Positions 22,473-30,368 of a DNA stretch of 48,914 nt are shown piece after piece. Source of the stretch: Desulfuromonas sp. TF. GTDB lineage: Bacteria; Desulfobacterota; Desulfuromonadia; Desulfuromonadales; ATBO01. The stretch is from contig NZ_KI421421.1 in NCBI RefSeq assembly GCF_000472285.1, positions 570,163 through 619,076 on the forward strand. The letters run 5' to 3'. The stretch's first letter is position 1. Each line of letters opens with the position of its first letter. A program made the position numbers and the translations under genes. The notes beneath the pieces are model-generated. The model saw only the letters and a program-made list of their open reading frames with translations. It did no database searches and was not told the DNA's origin.

Positions 22473-23021
22473 ATGCCGCACGGCAGCACCTATCAGAAAA
22501 AAAAAGACGAAATCATTCGTCTCATCAAGGACTCGGCTGCACCTAAGCCGCAAGTCGATACACCGGCCGATCGGCCGCGATCGGCGCTAGTCTGTTTCCT
22601 GATATTTACCCTCTGCCTCCTCGGCACCACAATCCCCCACGCAAACCTCAACACCTTCTTCTCCATCGCCGCAATCACAAGCGGCCTGGTCTGGTTTCAC
22701 CTCTGGTGGAGATCCGGCCGGCGCTTCAATTTCTCCGGATGGAAAACCGCCGCTCTCGCCGTCGCTCTCGTCTCCCAGGTCGCCGGCTGCGCCGGACTCA
22801 TGATGAACGACCAGCCCCTCGACCTGGTCGCCCTCGGCATCCAATCCGACAAGATCAAGGTCGGCGAAGCCCAAGGCCTCGGCATCGCCGGCTTCGGCCT
22901 CCAGGACGTCACCCCTCAAGCCGCTATGCAGAACGGCAATATCCAGAAAGCAATCGGGACGCAGGAGCTGCGGAGTTATGCGCTTGTTTCGATGGTAAAG
23001 ATCAGGGTTTATGGGGAATGA
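22473..23021 (+). CDS. TRL-like domain protein with internal lipobox
   Basis: A 182-aa protein with start MPHGSTYQKKK behind GGAGGGGGAG. Residues 40-75 are hydrophobic (one or two membrane segments). At about 93-112 comes TAALAVALVSQVAGC, which looks like a lipoprotein signal with lipobox VAGC. The C-terminal 70 residues (KVGEAQGLGIAGFGLQDVTP, NGNIQKAIGTQEL, MVKIRVYGE) match the TRL-like lipoprotein family, whose role is unknown. It may be a fusion of a membrane domain with a TRL lipoprotein. It is GC-rich, unlike its upstream neighbours. Confidence 0.6.
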   Translation: MPHGSTYQKKKDEIIRLIKDSAAPKPQVDTPADRPRSALVCFLIFTLCLLGTTIPHANLNTFFSIAAITSGLVWFHLWWRSGRRFNFSGWKTAALAVALVSQVAGCAGLMMNDQPLDLVALGIQSDKIKVGEAQGLGIAGFGLQDVTPQAAMQNGNIQKAIGTQELRSYALVSMVKIRVYGE

Positions 23022-23066
23022 TTCTCAGATATTCGGCTGCTTTATACGTTTTTGGGGAGCCTTAAA

Positions 23067-23528
23067 TTGTCCAAGTTAAATCAAATTGTCTCCGACAACT
23101 GGCATGTAATAAAGCTGTTTATCCTGATCTTATCGGCCTTGGCCGCGTTTGTAACATTCGATCAATATATGGATACAAAAGTGGAAACAAGGATCAATGA
23201 TCCTGCTTACATTTCCAAAATTTCAAAAGAGCTAAGGCCTTTTCTTATTTTTGACGACAATGGCACCGTCACTTACGATCATGGCGCAGCACAAGCTGTC
23301 AAAACCATTCACGTTGACAAAAAGGATAGAAAAATTCTAATCGGGATGAAAGAATTCACTCAAAATGCACCTTTGCTCATAACTGTAGGTGCAACCCAGT
23401 TCTCTTTTACTACCAAAAGAGAGAGAGATAATATCTGGGCTTTTCACATTTCAAATATTACGACAATGGATTGGGCGGCACCACCCGAGGCACTCTCTAG
23501 TACTTATGTATTAGAACTGCTGCAATAA
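23067..23528 (+). CDS. Single-TM anchored protein of unknown function
   Basis: A 153-aa protein with a TTG start seven bases after GGGGAG (an earlier TTG at 23052 lies on the ribosome site). It has one membrane anchor (residues 15-33, VIKLFILILSALAAFVTF) and a beta-rich extracytoplasmic domain (LIFDDNGTVTYDHGAAQAVK, TVGATQFSFTTKRERD). Not recognised. Being in the lysogenic operon suggests a surface role such as exclusion. Confidence 0.5.
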   Translation: MSKLNQIVSDNWHVIKLFILILSALAAFVTFDQYMDTKVETRINDPAYISKISKELRPFLIFDDNGTVTYDHGAAQAVKTIHVDKKDRKILIGMKEFTQNAPLLITVGATQFSFTTKRERDNIWAFHISNITTMDWAAPPEALSSTYVLELLQ

Positions 23529-23557
23529 GGAAGCGACTAAGGATCAGACAGCATCTA

Positions 23558-23573
23558 TATCCTCATGAGGATA
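23558..23573. repeat. Perfect 16-bp palindrome
   Basis: TATCCTCATGAGGATA lies in the gap between two cargo genes (23529-23635). It could be a regulator site or a small hairpin. There is no T-run after it, so it is not an obvious terminator. Confidence 0.5.
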
Positions 23574-23635
23574 ATTCGGAGGGCCTCAAATAGAATTCAG
23601 TCGCGCCAGAACGCGGCCGCACTCAGGAGGGAATC

Positions 23636-23938
23636 ATGAAGAAAGCTGCAATCGCCATTATCGCCTTGTACCTCTTCGCACTGCCCGCTTTCGCCCAAAA
23701 TATCAACGGCGAATATCCTATCTGCAAGACACAGCAGGACATCATGGATTTCGCTCAGGCAAAGGTGTTCAGCGACATTGAGAAAATGACGGAAATGGTC
23801 GTGGACGGCAGATGTGTCTTCGTCGAACCAGACATAAAGGCCCAGATCCTGGAGCCCAACATGTTCCCCAAAGTGCTGGTCTTTATCCCCTATAAATCGC
23901 CAATCACCGGCTACACCTCGCAAGACAACTTCAAATAA
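23636..23938 (+). CDS. Small secreted protein
   Basis: A 100-aa protein with GGAGGGAATC before ATG and a clear signal peptide (MKKAAIAIIALYLFALPAFA, cleavage after AFA). The mature part is about 80 aa with two Cys and no recognised domain. It is followed by a strong GC-rich stem, suggesting an independently expressed moron. Confidence 0.6.
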   Translation: MKKAAIAIIALYLFALPAFAQNINGEYPICKTQQDIMDFAQAKVFSDIEKMTEMVVDGRCVFVEPDIKAQILEPNMFPKVLVFIPYKSPITGYTSQDNFK

Positions 23939-23949
23939 TATTTACAGTT

Positions 23950-24010
23950 GCGCCGGCCGGGCGGCCACAACCCTCCGGCCAGGGTCCCCCTCCCCGTGCC
24001 CGGCCGGCGC
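23950..24010 (+). terminator. Long GC-rich stem-loop, possible terminator
   Basis: GCGCCGGCCGGGC (23950-23962) and GCCCGGCCGGCGC (23998-24010) form a perfect 13-bp stem with a 35-base loop, followed by CTCTTTATCTC. It lies just after the secreted-protein gene and before the putAbiC-like gene. The tail is only weakly T-rich, so it could instead be a processing or protein-binding site. Confidence 0.45.
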
Positions 24011-24038
24011 TCTTTATCTCCTCAAGGTAAAAATCAGC

Positions 24039-24806
24039 ATGCCAGAGAATAAAAACTCAAGAAATCGGATAGTAAATAGGCTCACCGCTATTTTTACAGT
24101 TGCTGTTTTAGCCGCATGTATTGCAATCGGTGCATACGTCCTCAAGTTTGACGCCGGCCTCTCAAGCAATCCAGAGATATGGGGCCAGTTTGGTGATTAT
24201 ATCGGAGGAGTTTTAAATCCCTTTTTCGCTCTTCTCGGTTTAATAGCACTTCTCCTTACAATCGTTCTCCAATCTAGGGAACTTGAATATACAAGACAGG
24301 AACTGAGGAATTCCTCTATTGCGCTTGAAGGTTCAAGAGAAATTGCCCAACAGCAAAAGGACCTTTTAAATACTCAAGATCAAAAGGAGGATATTTACCG
24401 AGTAATCAACTTCATTTACGAAGAAATTAAATTAATTTTATCGCGTAGAATAAATTTCAACCTCATTATAAATGAGACGATTGATCAGAGAAAGATGAAA
24501 ATAGAGGATATATTTGGAAGAAGGAAAGAAATTTTAAACGAGTCAATTCGGTTATTAAGTCCAAGATTTCATGTTCAGGAGGCCGATTATTTTAATGTTA
24601 ATAAAGATAATTTGAATGATTTTATCATGAGGCTGAGAGAGCTATCCTTTTATTTGAACATATTCGATTCCTTGTCCGGTAAATATTATCTCACAGATTT
24701 TTATAGGCAAAGATTGTTCGATATAATAATGGATATGCATGGTCAGGAATATATCGAAGTCGATCTGGTAGATAATTTTCAAGTTAAAACATCATCCCTT
24801 GCTTAA
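24039..24806 (+). CDS. putAbiC-like phage abortive infection protein
   Basis: A 255-aa membrane protein with two N-terminal membrane segments (about residues 17-36 and 58-77) around the motif WGQFGDYIGGVLNP, followed by a coiled coil (LQSRELEYTRQELRN) and a long helical cytoplasmic domain. The WG-x-FGD-x2-GGxLNP motif and this layout are typical of proteins annotated as putative phage abortive infection proteins (putAbiC). In a prophage it would protect the lysogen from other phages. AT-rich composition marks it as cargo. Confidence 0.7.
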   Translation: MPENKNSRNRIVNRLTAIFTVAVLAACIAIGAYVLKFDAGLSSNPEIWGQFGDYIGGVLNPFFALLGLIALLLTIVLQSRELEYTRQELRNSSIALEGSREIAQQQKDLLNTQDQKEDIYRVINFIYEEIKLILSRRINFNLIINETIDQRKMKIEDIFGRRKEILNESIRLLSPRFHVQEADYFNVNKDNLNDFIMRLRELSFYLNIFDSLSGKYYLTDFYRQRLFDIIMDMHGQEYIEVDLVDNFQVKTSSLA

Positions 24807-24827
24807 GCAAATTTCCGCCTTTTAATA

Positions 24828-26309
24828 ATGACTCGAAGTGCCATTTACATCCGCAAATCCCGCGAGGACCGCGATAAACCCTCCCACCGCCTCACCGTCC
24901 AGCGCGAACAGCTCCCCGCCCATGCCCGCGCGCAAGGCTGGAGCGTCGAGGTTTACGACGACGGCCACGCCTCGGCCGCCAGAGGGAAGGCCGAGGACCT
25001 TAAAGAACGCGCGCGCCTCGAGGCCGACGTCCGCGCCGGCAAGATCGACGTTATCCTCACGATCGAGCTCTCCCGCCTCTCCAGGGATGAAACCCTCGAG
25101 GACTATCTCGCCTGGCTGAACCTCTGCTCCTCGCACGGCGTCAAGCTCGCCACCCCCTCCCGCATCCTCGACCCCAGCCAGCACTCCGACTGGATGCTCC
25201 TCCTCATGGAGGGAGGATTCTCCTCCGTCGAAATGAAGGTCCTCCAGGCGCGCATGAAAGAGGGGAGGGCGGAAGCCTTTCGCAAGGGGAAATGGCTCGG
25301 AGGATCTCCGCCGCCTCCCTATGTCTACGACAAGGCGACCGGCTGTCCCCAGGTCGACCCCGACCAGCTCGCCAAAATGCGCCGCCTCTGGAAGATGGCC
25401 GAGACGAAGAGCACCCGCGATATTGCCGAGGCCTTCGATATGCCGGTGATCGCCGCCCGGCGAGCGATCTCCGAGGAGCGGCTCCTCTTCTATCAGGCCT
25501 TGCGCGAAGATCCCCAAACCGGCGAGCTCATCCCCTGCGAATGGGAGCCCGTCATGAAGGCTGACCAGACCGAACGCATCCGCCAAGGTCGCCGCACCCG
25601 CCGTCGCGCCCCGAAACGCGTCGCCGCCGGCCTCTTCTCAAACCTGTCCATCTTCACGTGCGGCTATTGCGGCCGCACCGTCCGCGCCTGGAAGAATCAC
25701 CGCACCCGCAAGGACGGATCCCGAATCGATTATTACGGCTGCACCGCCAAGGACACCCGCCGCAAATGCGAAAAAAGCCGGATGTTCCCCCAGACCATCA
25801 TCGACGAAAGAATCCTTACAAACTTCTTCGGCACCCTGGAGCGCGTCGAGGAGCTTAAAGTCTGGTGGAAGGACAACGACAAGACCGGCCAGGCCCTCGA
25901 CCGGCTCGCCGACCTCGAGGCCGAGGAAACCACTCTCACCACCCAAAAACGCCGCCTCATCGCCGCGATCGCCGAAGGCGTCATCGACTTCGCCGACGCC
26001 CGGCAAAAACGAACCGAGATCGAAACCCGACTCGGCGAGATCCGAGCCCGCCGATCCGAGCTCGCAGGCGCGCAACGCCCCGAGCCAAACTGGAAAGCCC
26101 TCGCCATTTCCAGGGAAACCTTCGACTTTCTAGGCTTCGAAGAGCAACGCGAATTCCTCTCCCTGGCAATACAAAACATCCGCCTTTTCTCCTCCTATCT
26201 GATAATCGAATACAACTTCCCCCGAGCCTCAGACGGCCGAAAAGAGGCCCGAATCCACCTTCCGCCCCCACCAAAACCCGCCGGAACCCGCCAGGTCTAC
26301 AAAGCTTAA
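24828..26309 (+). CDS. Large serine recombinase (prophage integrase)
   Basis: A 493-aa protein. Residues 1-140 are the resolvase catalytic domain (AIYIRKSREDRDKPSHR, with catalytic Ser in YIRKS, and LSRLSRDETLEDY). Residues 150-250 are the recombinase domain. Residues about 270-320 are the zinc ribbon (CGYCGRTVRAW ... YYGCTAKDTRRKC). Residues 345-410 form a coiled coil. It catalyses integration and excision through a 5'-phosphoserine linkage. As the last prophage gene it marks the right end, with the attachment site just beyond. Confidence 0.9.
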   Translation: MTRSAIYIRKSREDRDKPSHRLTVQREQLPAHARAQGWSVEVYDDGHASAARGKAEDLKERARLEADVRAGKIDVILTIELSRLSRDETLEDYLAWLNLCSSHGVKLATPSRILDPSQHSDWMLLLMEGGFSSVEMKVLQARMKEGRAEAFRKGKWLGGSPPPPYVYDKATGCPQVDPDQLAKMRRLWKMAETKSTRDIAEAFDMPVIAARRAISEERLLFYQALREDPQTGELIPCEWEPVMKADQTERIRQGRRTRRRAPKRVAAGLFSNLSIFTCGYCGRTVRAWKNHRTRKDGSRIDYYGCTAKDTRRKCEKSRMFPQTIIDERILTNFFGTLERVEELKVWWKDNDKTGQALDRLADLEAEETTLTTQKRRLIAAIAEGVIDFADARQKRTEIETRLGEIRARRSELAGAQRPEPNWKALAISRETFDFLGFEEQREFLSLAIQNIRLFSSYLIIEYNFPRASDGRKEARIHLPPPPKPAGTRQVYKA

Positions 26310-26373
26310 GTTGTTGAAAAATAATAGCTTTGTGGTTTTGTCAAAAATGTCCCTGTAGAAACAAACAAAAAGA

Positions 26374-26405
26374 AAAGGCCGCAAGGTAAATACCTTACAG
26401 CCTTT
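26374..26405 (-). terminator. Rho-independent terminator after the tRNA fragment
   Basis: On the minus strand a 15-bp stem (AAAGGCTGTAAGGTA pairing with TACCTTGCGGCCTTT, two G-U pairs) is followed by TTCTTTTTGTTTG. It would end a leftward transcript starting at the promoter near 26500, giving an RNA of about 90-100 nt. Confidence 0.75.
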
Positions 26406-26406
26406 G

Positions 26407-26452
26407 TGGTTATAATCGGGCTCACTCGCTCTACCAGCTGAGCTAGGGCGGC
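26407..26452 (-). tRNA. Truncated tRNA, 5' part only (probable attR)
   Basis: The minus strand from 26452 reads GCCGCCCTAGCTCAGCTGGT and continues AGAGC, a complete acceptor 5' strand and D-arm. After that, GAGTGAGCCCGATTATAACC has no proper anticodon stem-loop, T-arm or CCA, and the terminator follows at once. A promoter lies upstream. The simplest reading is that the prophage entered a tRNA gene near the anticodon arm, leaving this half at attR. The isoacceptor cannot be told; the GCCG start is common in tRNA-Thr. Confidence 0.55.
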
Positions 26453-26475
26453 GTGTGTGCGCTTGCAGGGGATAT

Positions 26476-26504
26476 TTATTAACCTATCCCGCCGAGAGTG
26501 TCAA
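26476..26504 (-). promoter_or_regulatory. Sigma70-type promoter for the tRNA
   Basis: On the minus strand, -35 TTGACA (26499-26504), a 17-base spacer and an AT-rich -10 region TAATAA (26476-26481) lie about 25 bases before the tRNA 5' end. A direct repeat ACAAGAGATT sits upstream (26505-26527). Confidence 0.6.
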
Positions 26505-26553
26505 CAAGAGATTATCACAAGAGATTGTCCCCTGGATCTGGCGTTCGTCCACT

Positions 26554-27222
26554 CTACCTGACCACCTCAAACTTATACCCCACACTGTACACGGAGTGGA
26601 TCAGCTCCGCATCGGGCGAGGCGACTTCGATCTTCCGGCGCAGCTTCTTGATGTGGCTGTCGATGGTGCGGTCGCTGACGATGCGCTGGTCGGGGTAGAT
26701 CCGGTCCATGAGCTGGGTGCGCGAGTAGATGCGCCCGGGATGCGCGGCGAGAAAATCGAGGAGCTTGAACTCCACCGCGGTGAGGTCGAGATCGCGGCCG
26801 TGCAGGGTGGCCTTGAGGCGGGAGGGGTCGAGAATCAGCCCCTCGTTCTGCCCCGCGCTGTGGGAGCGGCGCAGCACGGCCTTGACCCGCGCCACCACCT
26901 CGCGGGGGCTGAAGGGCTTGCAGACGTAGTCGTCGGCCCCCAGCTCCAGGCCGAGGAGGCGGTCGATCTCCTCCACCCGGGCGGTGACCATGATGATCGG
27001 CACCTCGGAGAAGGAGCGGACCTCTCTGCAGATCTCCATGCCGTCCCTGCCGGGGAGCATGAGGTCGAGCAGGATCAGATCGGGTGAATGCTCCCGGACG
27101 GCGGGGGCTGCTTCCAGGCCGTCGTCGACATGGAAGGTCTCGAAGCCGGCCTGCCTCAGGTAGTCGCCCAGCACCTCGGCCAGCTTTTTCTCGTCCTCGA
27201 CGATCAGGATGGTTCCGTTCAC
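26554..27222 (-). CDS. OmpR-family response regulator (BaeR-like)
   Basis: A 222-aa protein: receiver domain (VEDEKK acidic pair, phospho-acceptor Asp in LILLDLMLPG, TAR and KPF motifs) and a C-terminal winged helix (VEFKLLDFLAAHPG, RTIDSHIKKLRRKIE, VYSVGYKFE). It overlaps the RND pump gene by four bases, so it is the last gene of the efflux operon and probably controls it. No histidine kinase gene lies next to it; the tRNA fragment and prophage come directly after. Confidence 0.9.
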   Translation of the reverse strand: MNGTILIVEDEKKLAEVLGDYLRQAGFETFHVDDGLEAAPAVREHSPDLILLDLMLPGRDGMEICREVRSFSEVPIIMVTARVEEIDRLLGLELGADDYVCKPFSPREVVARVKAVLRRSHSAGQNEGLILDPSRLKATLHGRDLDLTAVEFKLLDFLAAHPGRIYSRTQLMDRIYPDQRIVSDRTIDSHIKKLRRKIEVASPDAELIHSVYSVGYKFEVVR

Positions 27223-30200
27223 AGGCCAGGCTCCTTCTGCGGCAACGCATTTTCTGCGTGGGAAGTTTCATCTCCGAAACGGCTGATCCAGATCCGCAGA
27301 TCGTCGATGAGCAGATACAGGCAGGGGACCAGCAGCAAGGCGATCACGGTGGCGAAAAGGATACCGAAACCGAGGGAGAGGGCCATGGGGATCATGAACC
27401 GGGCCTGGCGGGAGGTTTCGAAAATCATCGGGGCCAGGCCGCCGAAAGTGGTCAGGGTGGTCAGGATGATCGGCCGGAAACGACGGGTGCCGGCGGCGCT
27501 GATCGCCTCGAAGGGGGTGTCGCCCTCCCGGCGCCGGCGGTTGGCATAATCGATGAGCACCAGCGAGTCGTTGACCACCACCCCCGAGAGGGCGACGATC
27601 CCCATCATGCTCATCAGGCTCAGGTTGTAGCCCATGAACAGGTGGCCGAGAATCGCGCCGACCAGGCCGAAGGGGATGGCGATCATCACGATCATCGGCT
27701 GAATATAGCTTCGGAAGGGGATGGCCAGGAGAAAGTAGATGCCGATCAGCGCCAGGCCGAAGCCGCCGAGGAGGCCCATGGAGCTCTCCTTCATGCTGGC
27801 CTGTCTCCCCTGGTACCCGTAGGAGAGGCCGGGATAATCGCGCGCCAGCTGGGGCAGGACGCTGTCGTTGAGCGCCGCCATCACGCGCCCGGTCTCGCCA
27901 AGGGGCTCGACATCGCCTGAGACGGTGACGGTCCGCCGGGCGTCCCGGCGGTCAATGCTGTTGTAGGCCCGGCCCCTCTTGATCTCGGCCACTTCAAGCA
28001 AGGGAACGAAAGCGCCGGCAGGGGTGCGGATCATCAGGTTTTCGATATCGAACTCGCTGCGGCGCTCGCTCTCCGGCAGGCGCACGCGGACCGTGACCTC
28101 GTTGCGGCCCCGCTGCTGGCGCAGGGCCTCGATTCCCGAGAAGGCATGGCGCACCTGCCGGGCGATTTCGATCGATGTCAGCCCCAGAGCCTGCCCTTCG
28201 GGGCGGATGCTGAGATCAAGCTGCTCCTTGCCCGGAGTGAAGCCGTCGTTGATGTCCTTGACGTTGGCAAACTCGTCCAGCCGCTCCGCCAGGGCCGCAC
28301 TGGCCCGGTCGAGGACGGCGGTGTCGCGGTGGGAGAGCTCCACGGTGAGGGCGGCGCCCCCTCCCGGGCCGCCCCGGTCCGATTCGAAACGCAGGGATTC
28401 GAGGCCGATCAGGGTGCCGGTCCGTTCGCGCCAGAGGCGGGTCACCTCGGCGGTGTTCAGGGGCCGAACCCCCGGCGGAGTGAGGTAAACGGTCACCTCG
28501 ACCTGGTTTTCGTCAACCAGGGAAAAGATCCCCTCGACGAGCCGCTCCCCGCCATGTTCAGCCGCGAGTTCTTCCATCGCGCCGACCAGCCGGTTCTGGA
28601 CCTCCGCACTTTTTTCCAGGGGGCTGCCCGCGGGGAGGACCGCAGTCACCACGGCCTGGTCGGATTCGACCCGCGGCGTCAGAATGATTCCGATACGGCC
28701 GCTGAATACGAAGCTGAGGACCAGGAGCATGACCGCAATGCCGACGGCGACGGTGAATCCGCGCCACCGGATGCACAGCTCCAGAAAGGGGCGGTAGCGT
28801 TTCTCGATGAAGCGCACAAGCAATCGGCTGAAGACCTGCTGCCACTCGTGCAGCCGGGCCGTCAGGCGGCTGCGGGGACGGCTGCGAGTGTGGGCCAGGT
28901 GGGCGGGGAGAATGAAGAGCGACTCGACCCAGGAGATCAAAAAGACGGTGATGACCACCACGGGAATGACCTTCCAGATCTTGCCCATGGTGCCGGGGAC
29001 GAAGTAGAGGGGAAGGAAGGCCGCCACGTTGGTGAGAATGGCATAAGTGATGGGAACCGCAACATCGCGGGCGCCGAGGACCGCCGCCTTTTCCAGGCCC
29101 ATTCCCAGCTGGCGGTATTCATAGATATTCTCGCCGGCGACGATGGCGTCGTCGACCACGATTCCCAGGGCGACGATGAAGGCGAACATGGAGATCATGT
29201 TGATCGACACGTCCATGCCCGGCAGAAAGAGAAGGCCGCCCAGAAAGGAGATGGGAATCCCCATCGTGACCCAGAAGGCCAGCTTGAATTCGAGGAAGAG
29301 TCCGAGGAAGAGCAGGACGAGGATAAGGCCGTAGCAGGCGTTCTTCAGCAGCAGCTGCAGGCGCTGCTCGTAGATCTCGGAGCGGTCGCGGTTGACGTCC
29401 CAGGCGATCCCCTCCGGCAGGTCGGCTTCGATCTCCTCCATGGCGCCGCGGGCGGCCGCGGATACTCCGACGGGAGTCTGGCCGCCCACCCGGTAGACGT
29501 CGATGCCGATGCTGCGTTGGCCGTTATAGGTGGCGAAGCGGTTGCTGTCCTCGAAGGTCTCACGCACTTCGGCGATGTCTTCCAGCCGCACCACGCTTCC
29601 GCCGGCATTGGTGACGATGGGGATCCTGGCGAATTCCCGGGCCCAGTCCCGGCGATCCTTGACCCGCAGCAGGATATCGCCGCCAACAGTCTCGACGCTG
29701 CCGCCGGGAACCTCCGCCGAAGCCGTGTCGATCCGGCGGGCGATGTCGGAGAGGGTCAGTCCGTAGGCCCGCAGGTTGGCCTGGGGGACGTCGACATGGA
29801 TTTCCACGTCCCGCGCTCCGGAGAGGTCGACCTGGGTAATCTCCGGGTTCTGCAGCAGGCGGTCGCGCACCTGCTCCACCGTCTCGCGCAGCACCGTTTC
29901 CGAAACGTTGCCGTAGATCTGCAGGTTGAGGACCTCCCGTCGGCGGGTGAGGAGGGAGACCTGCGGCTCTTCGGCATCGTCGGGAAAGGTGGTGATCCGG
30001 TCGATCTCCTGCTTGATATCCTGGTAAGCTTTCTGCTGGTCGGCGTCGGCGAGCAGCTCGGCCCGGACGCTCCCGCGCCCCTCGGCGGCGTTGGCGGTCA
30101 GTTCCTTGATCCCCTCCAGGCCGCGGACCGCTTCCTCCACGACCAGGATGATCCCCTTTTCCACCTCTTCGGGGCTGGCGCCGGGATAGGCGACGCTGAC

Positions 30201-30368
30201 CGTCACCATGTCGAGTTCGAATTCGGGAAAGACTTCCTTCTTGATCCGGGAGGTCATGAAGAGGCCTCCCAGCAGCAGAAAGATCATAAGCAGGTTGGGA
30301 GTAACCCGGTTTCGGACCATCCAGGCGAGTGGCCCCCTCTGCCAGGCTTCGAGGCGGGTTGATTTCAT
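27219..30368 (-). CDS. RND-family multidrug efflux pump, inner-membrane permease
   Basis: A 1049-aa HAE-1/AcrB-like transporter with an N-terminal membrane helix, two large periplasmic loops and two blocks of membrane helices. The conserved helix-4 motif IVVDDAIVAGENI carries the proton-relay Asp pair. KEVFPEFELDMVTVSVAYPG near residue 45 is also typical. It works as a trimer with the membrane fusion protein and outer membrane factor encoded upstream, overlapping the fusion protein gene by four bases. Substrate cannot be told from sequence. Confidence 0.9.
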   Translation of the reverse strand: MKSTRLEAWQRGPLAWMVRNRVTPNLLMIFLLLGGLFMTSRIKKEVFPEFELDMVTVSVAYPGASPEEVEKGIILVVEEAVRGLEGIKELTANAAEGRGSVRAELLADADQQKAYQDIKQEIDRITTFPDDAEEPQVSLLTRRREVLNLQIYGNVSETVLRETVEQVRDRLLQNPEITQVDLSGARDVEIHVDVPQANLRAYGLTLSDIARRIDTASAEVPGGSVETVGGDILLRVKDRRDWAREFARIPIVTNAGGSVVRLEDIAEVRETFEDSNRFATYNGQRSIGIDVYRVGGQTPVGVSAAARGAMEEIEADLPEGIAWDVNRDRSEIYEQRLQLLLKNACYGLILVLLFLGLFLEFKLAFWVTMGIPISFLGGLLFLPGMDVSINMISMFAFIVALGIVVDDAIVAGENIYEYRQLGMGLEKAAVLGARDVAVPITYAILTNVAAFLPLYFVPGTMGKIWKVIPVVVITVFLISWVESLFILPAHLAHTRSRPRSRLTARLHEWQQVFSRLLVRFIEKRYRPFLELCIRWRGFTVAVGIAVMLLVLSFVFSGRIGIILTPRVESDQAVVTAVLPAGSPLEKSAEVQNRLVGAMEELAAEHGGERLVEGIFSLVDENQVEVTVYLTPPGVRPLNTAEVTRLWRERTGTLIGLESLRFESDRGGPGGGAALTVELSHRDTAVLDRASAALAERLDEFANVKDINDGFTPGKEQLDLSIRPEGQALGLTSIEIARQVRHAFSGIEALRQQRGRNEVTVRVRLPESERRSEFDIENLMIRTPAGAFVPLLEVAEIKRGRAYNSIDRRDARRTVTVSGDVEPLGETGRVMAALNDSVLPQLARDYPGLSYGYQGRQASMKESSMGLLGGFGLALIGIYFLLAIPFRSYIQPMIVMIAIPFGLVGAILGHLFMGYNLSLMSMMGIVALSGVVVNDSLVLIDYANRRRREGDTPFEAISAAGTRRFRPIILTTLTTFGGLAPMIFETSRQARFMIPMALSLGFGILFATVIALLLVPCLYLLIDDLRIWISRFGDETSHAENALPQKEPGL

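Noticed and set aside
26328-26411. CTTTGTGGTT direct repeat (26328-26337 and 26402-26411) as the att core
   Set aside because: Both copies lie on the same prophage side within 75 bases; a core would be expected once at each prophage end, and the left end is not in the window.
28146-30362. A 738-codon open frame on the plus strand
   Set aside because: It is the antisense shadow of the RND pump gene, whose protein has clear family motifs; GC-rich third positions keep the opposite frame open.
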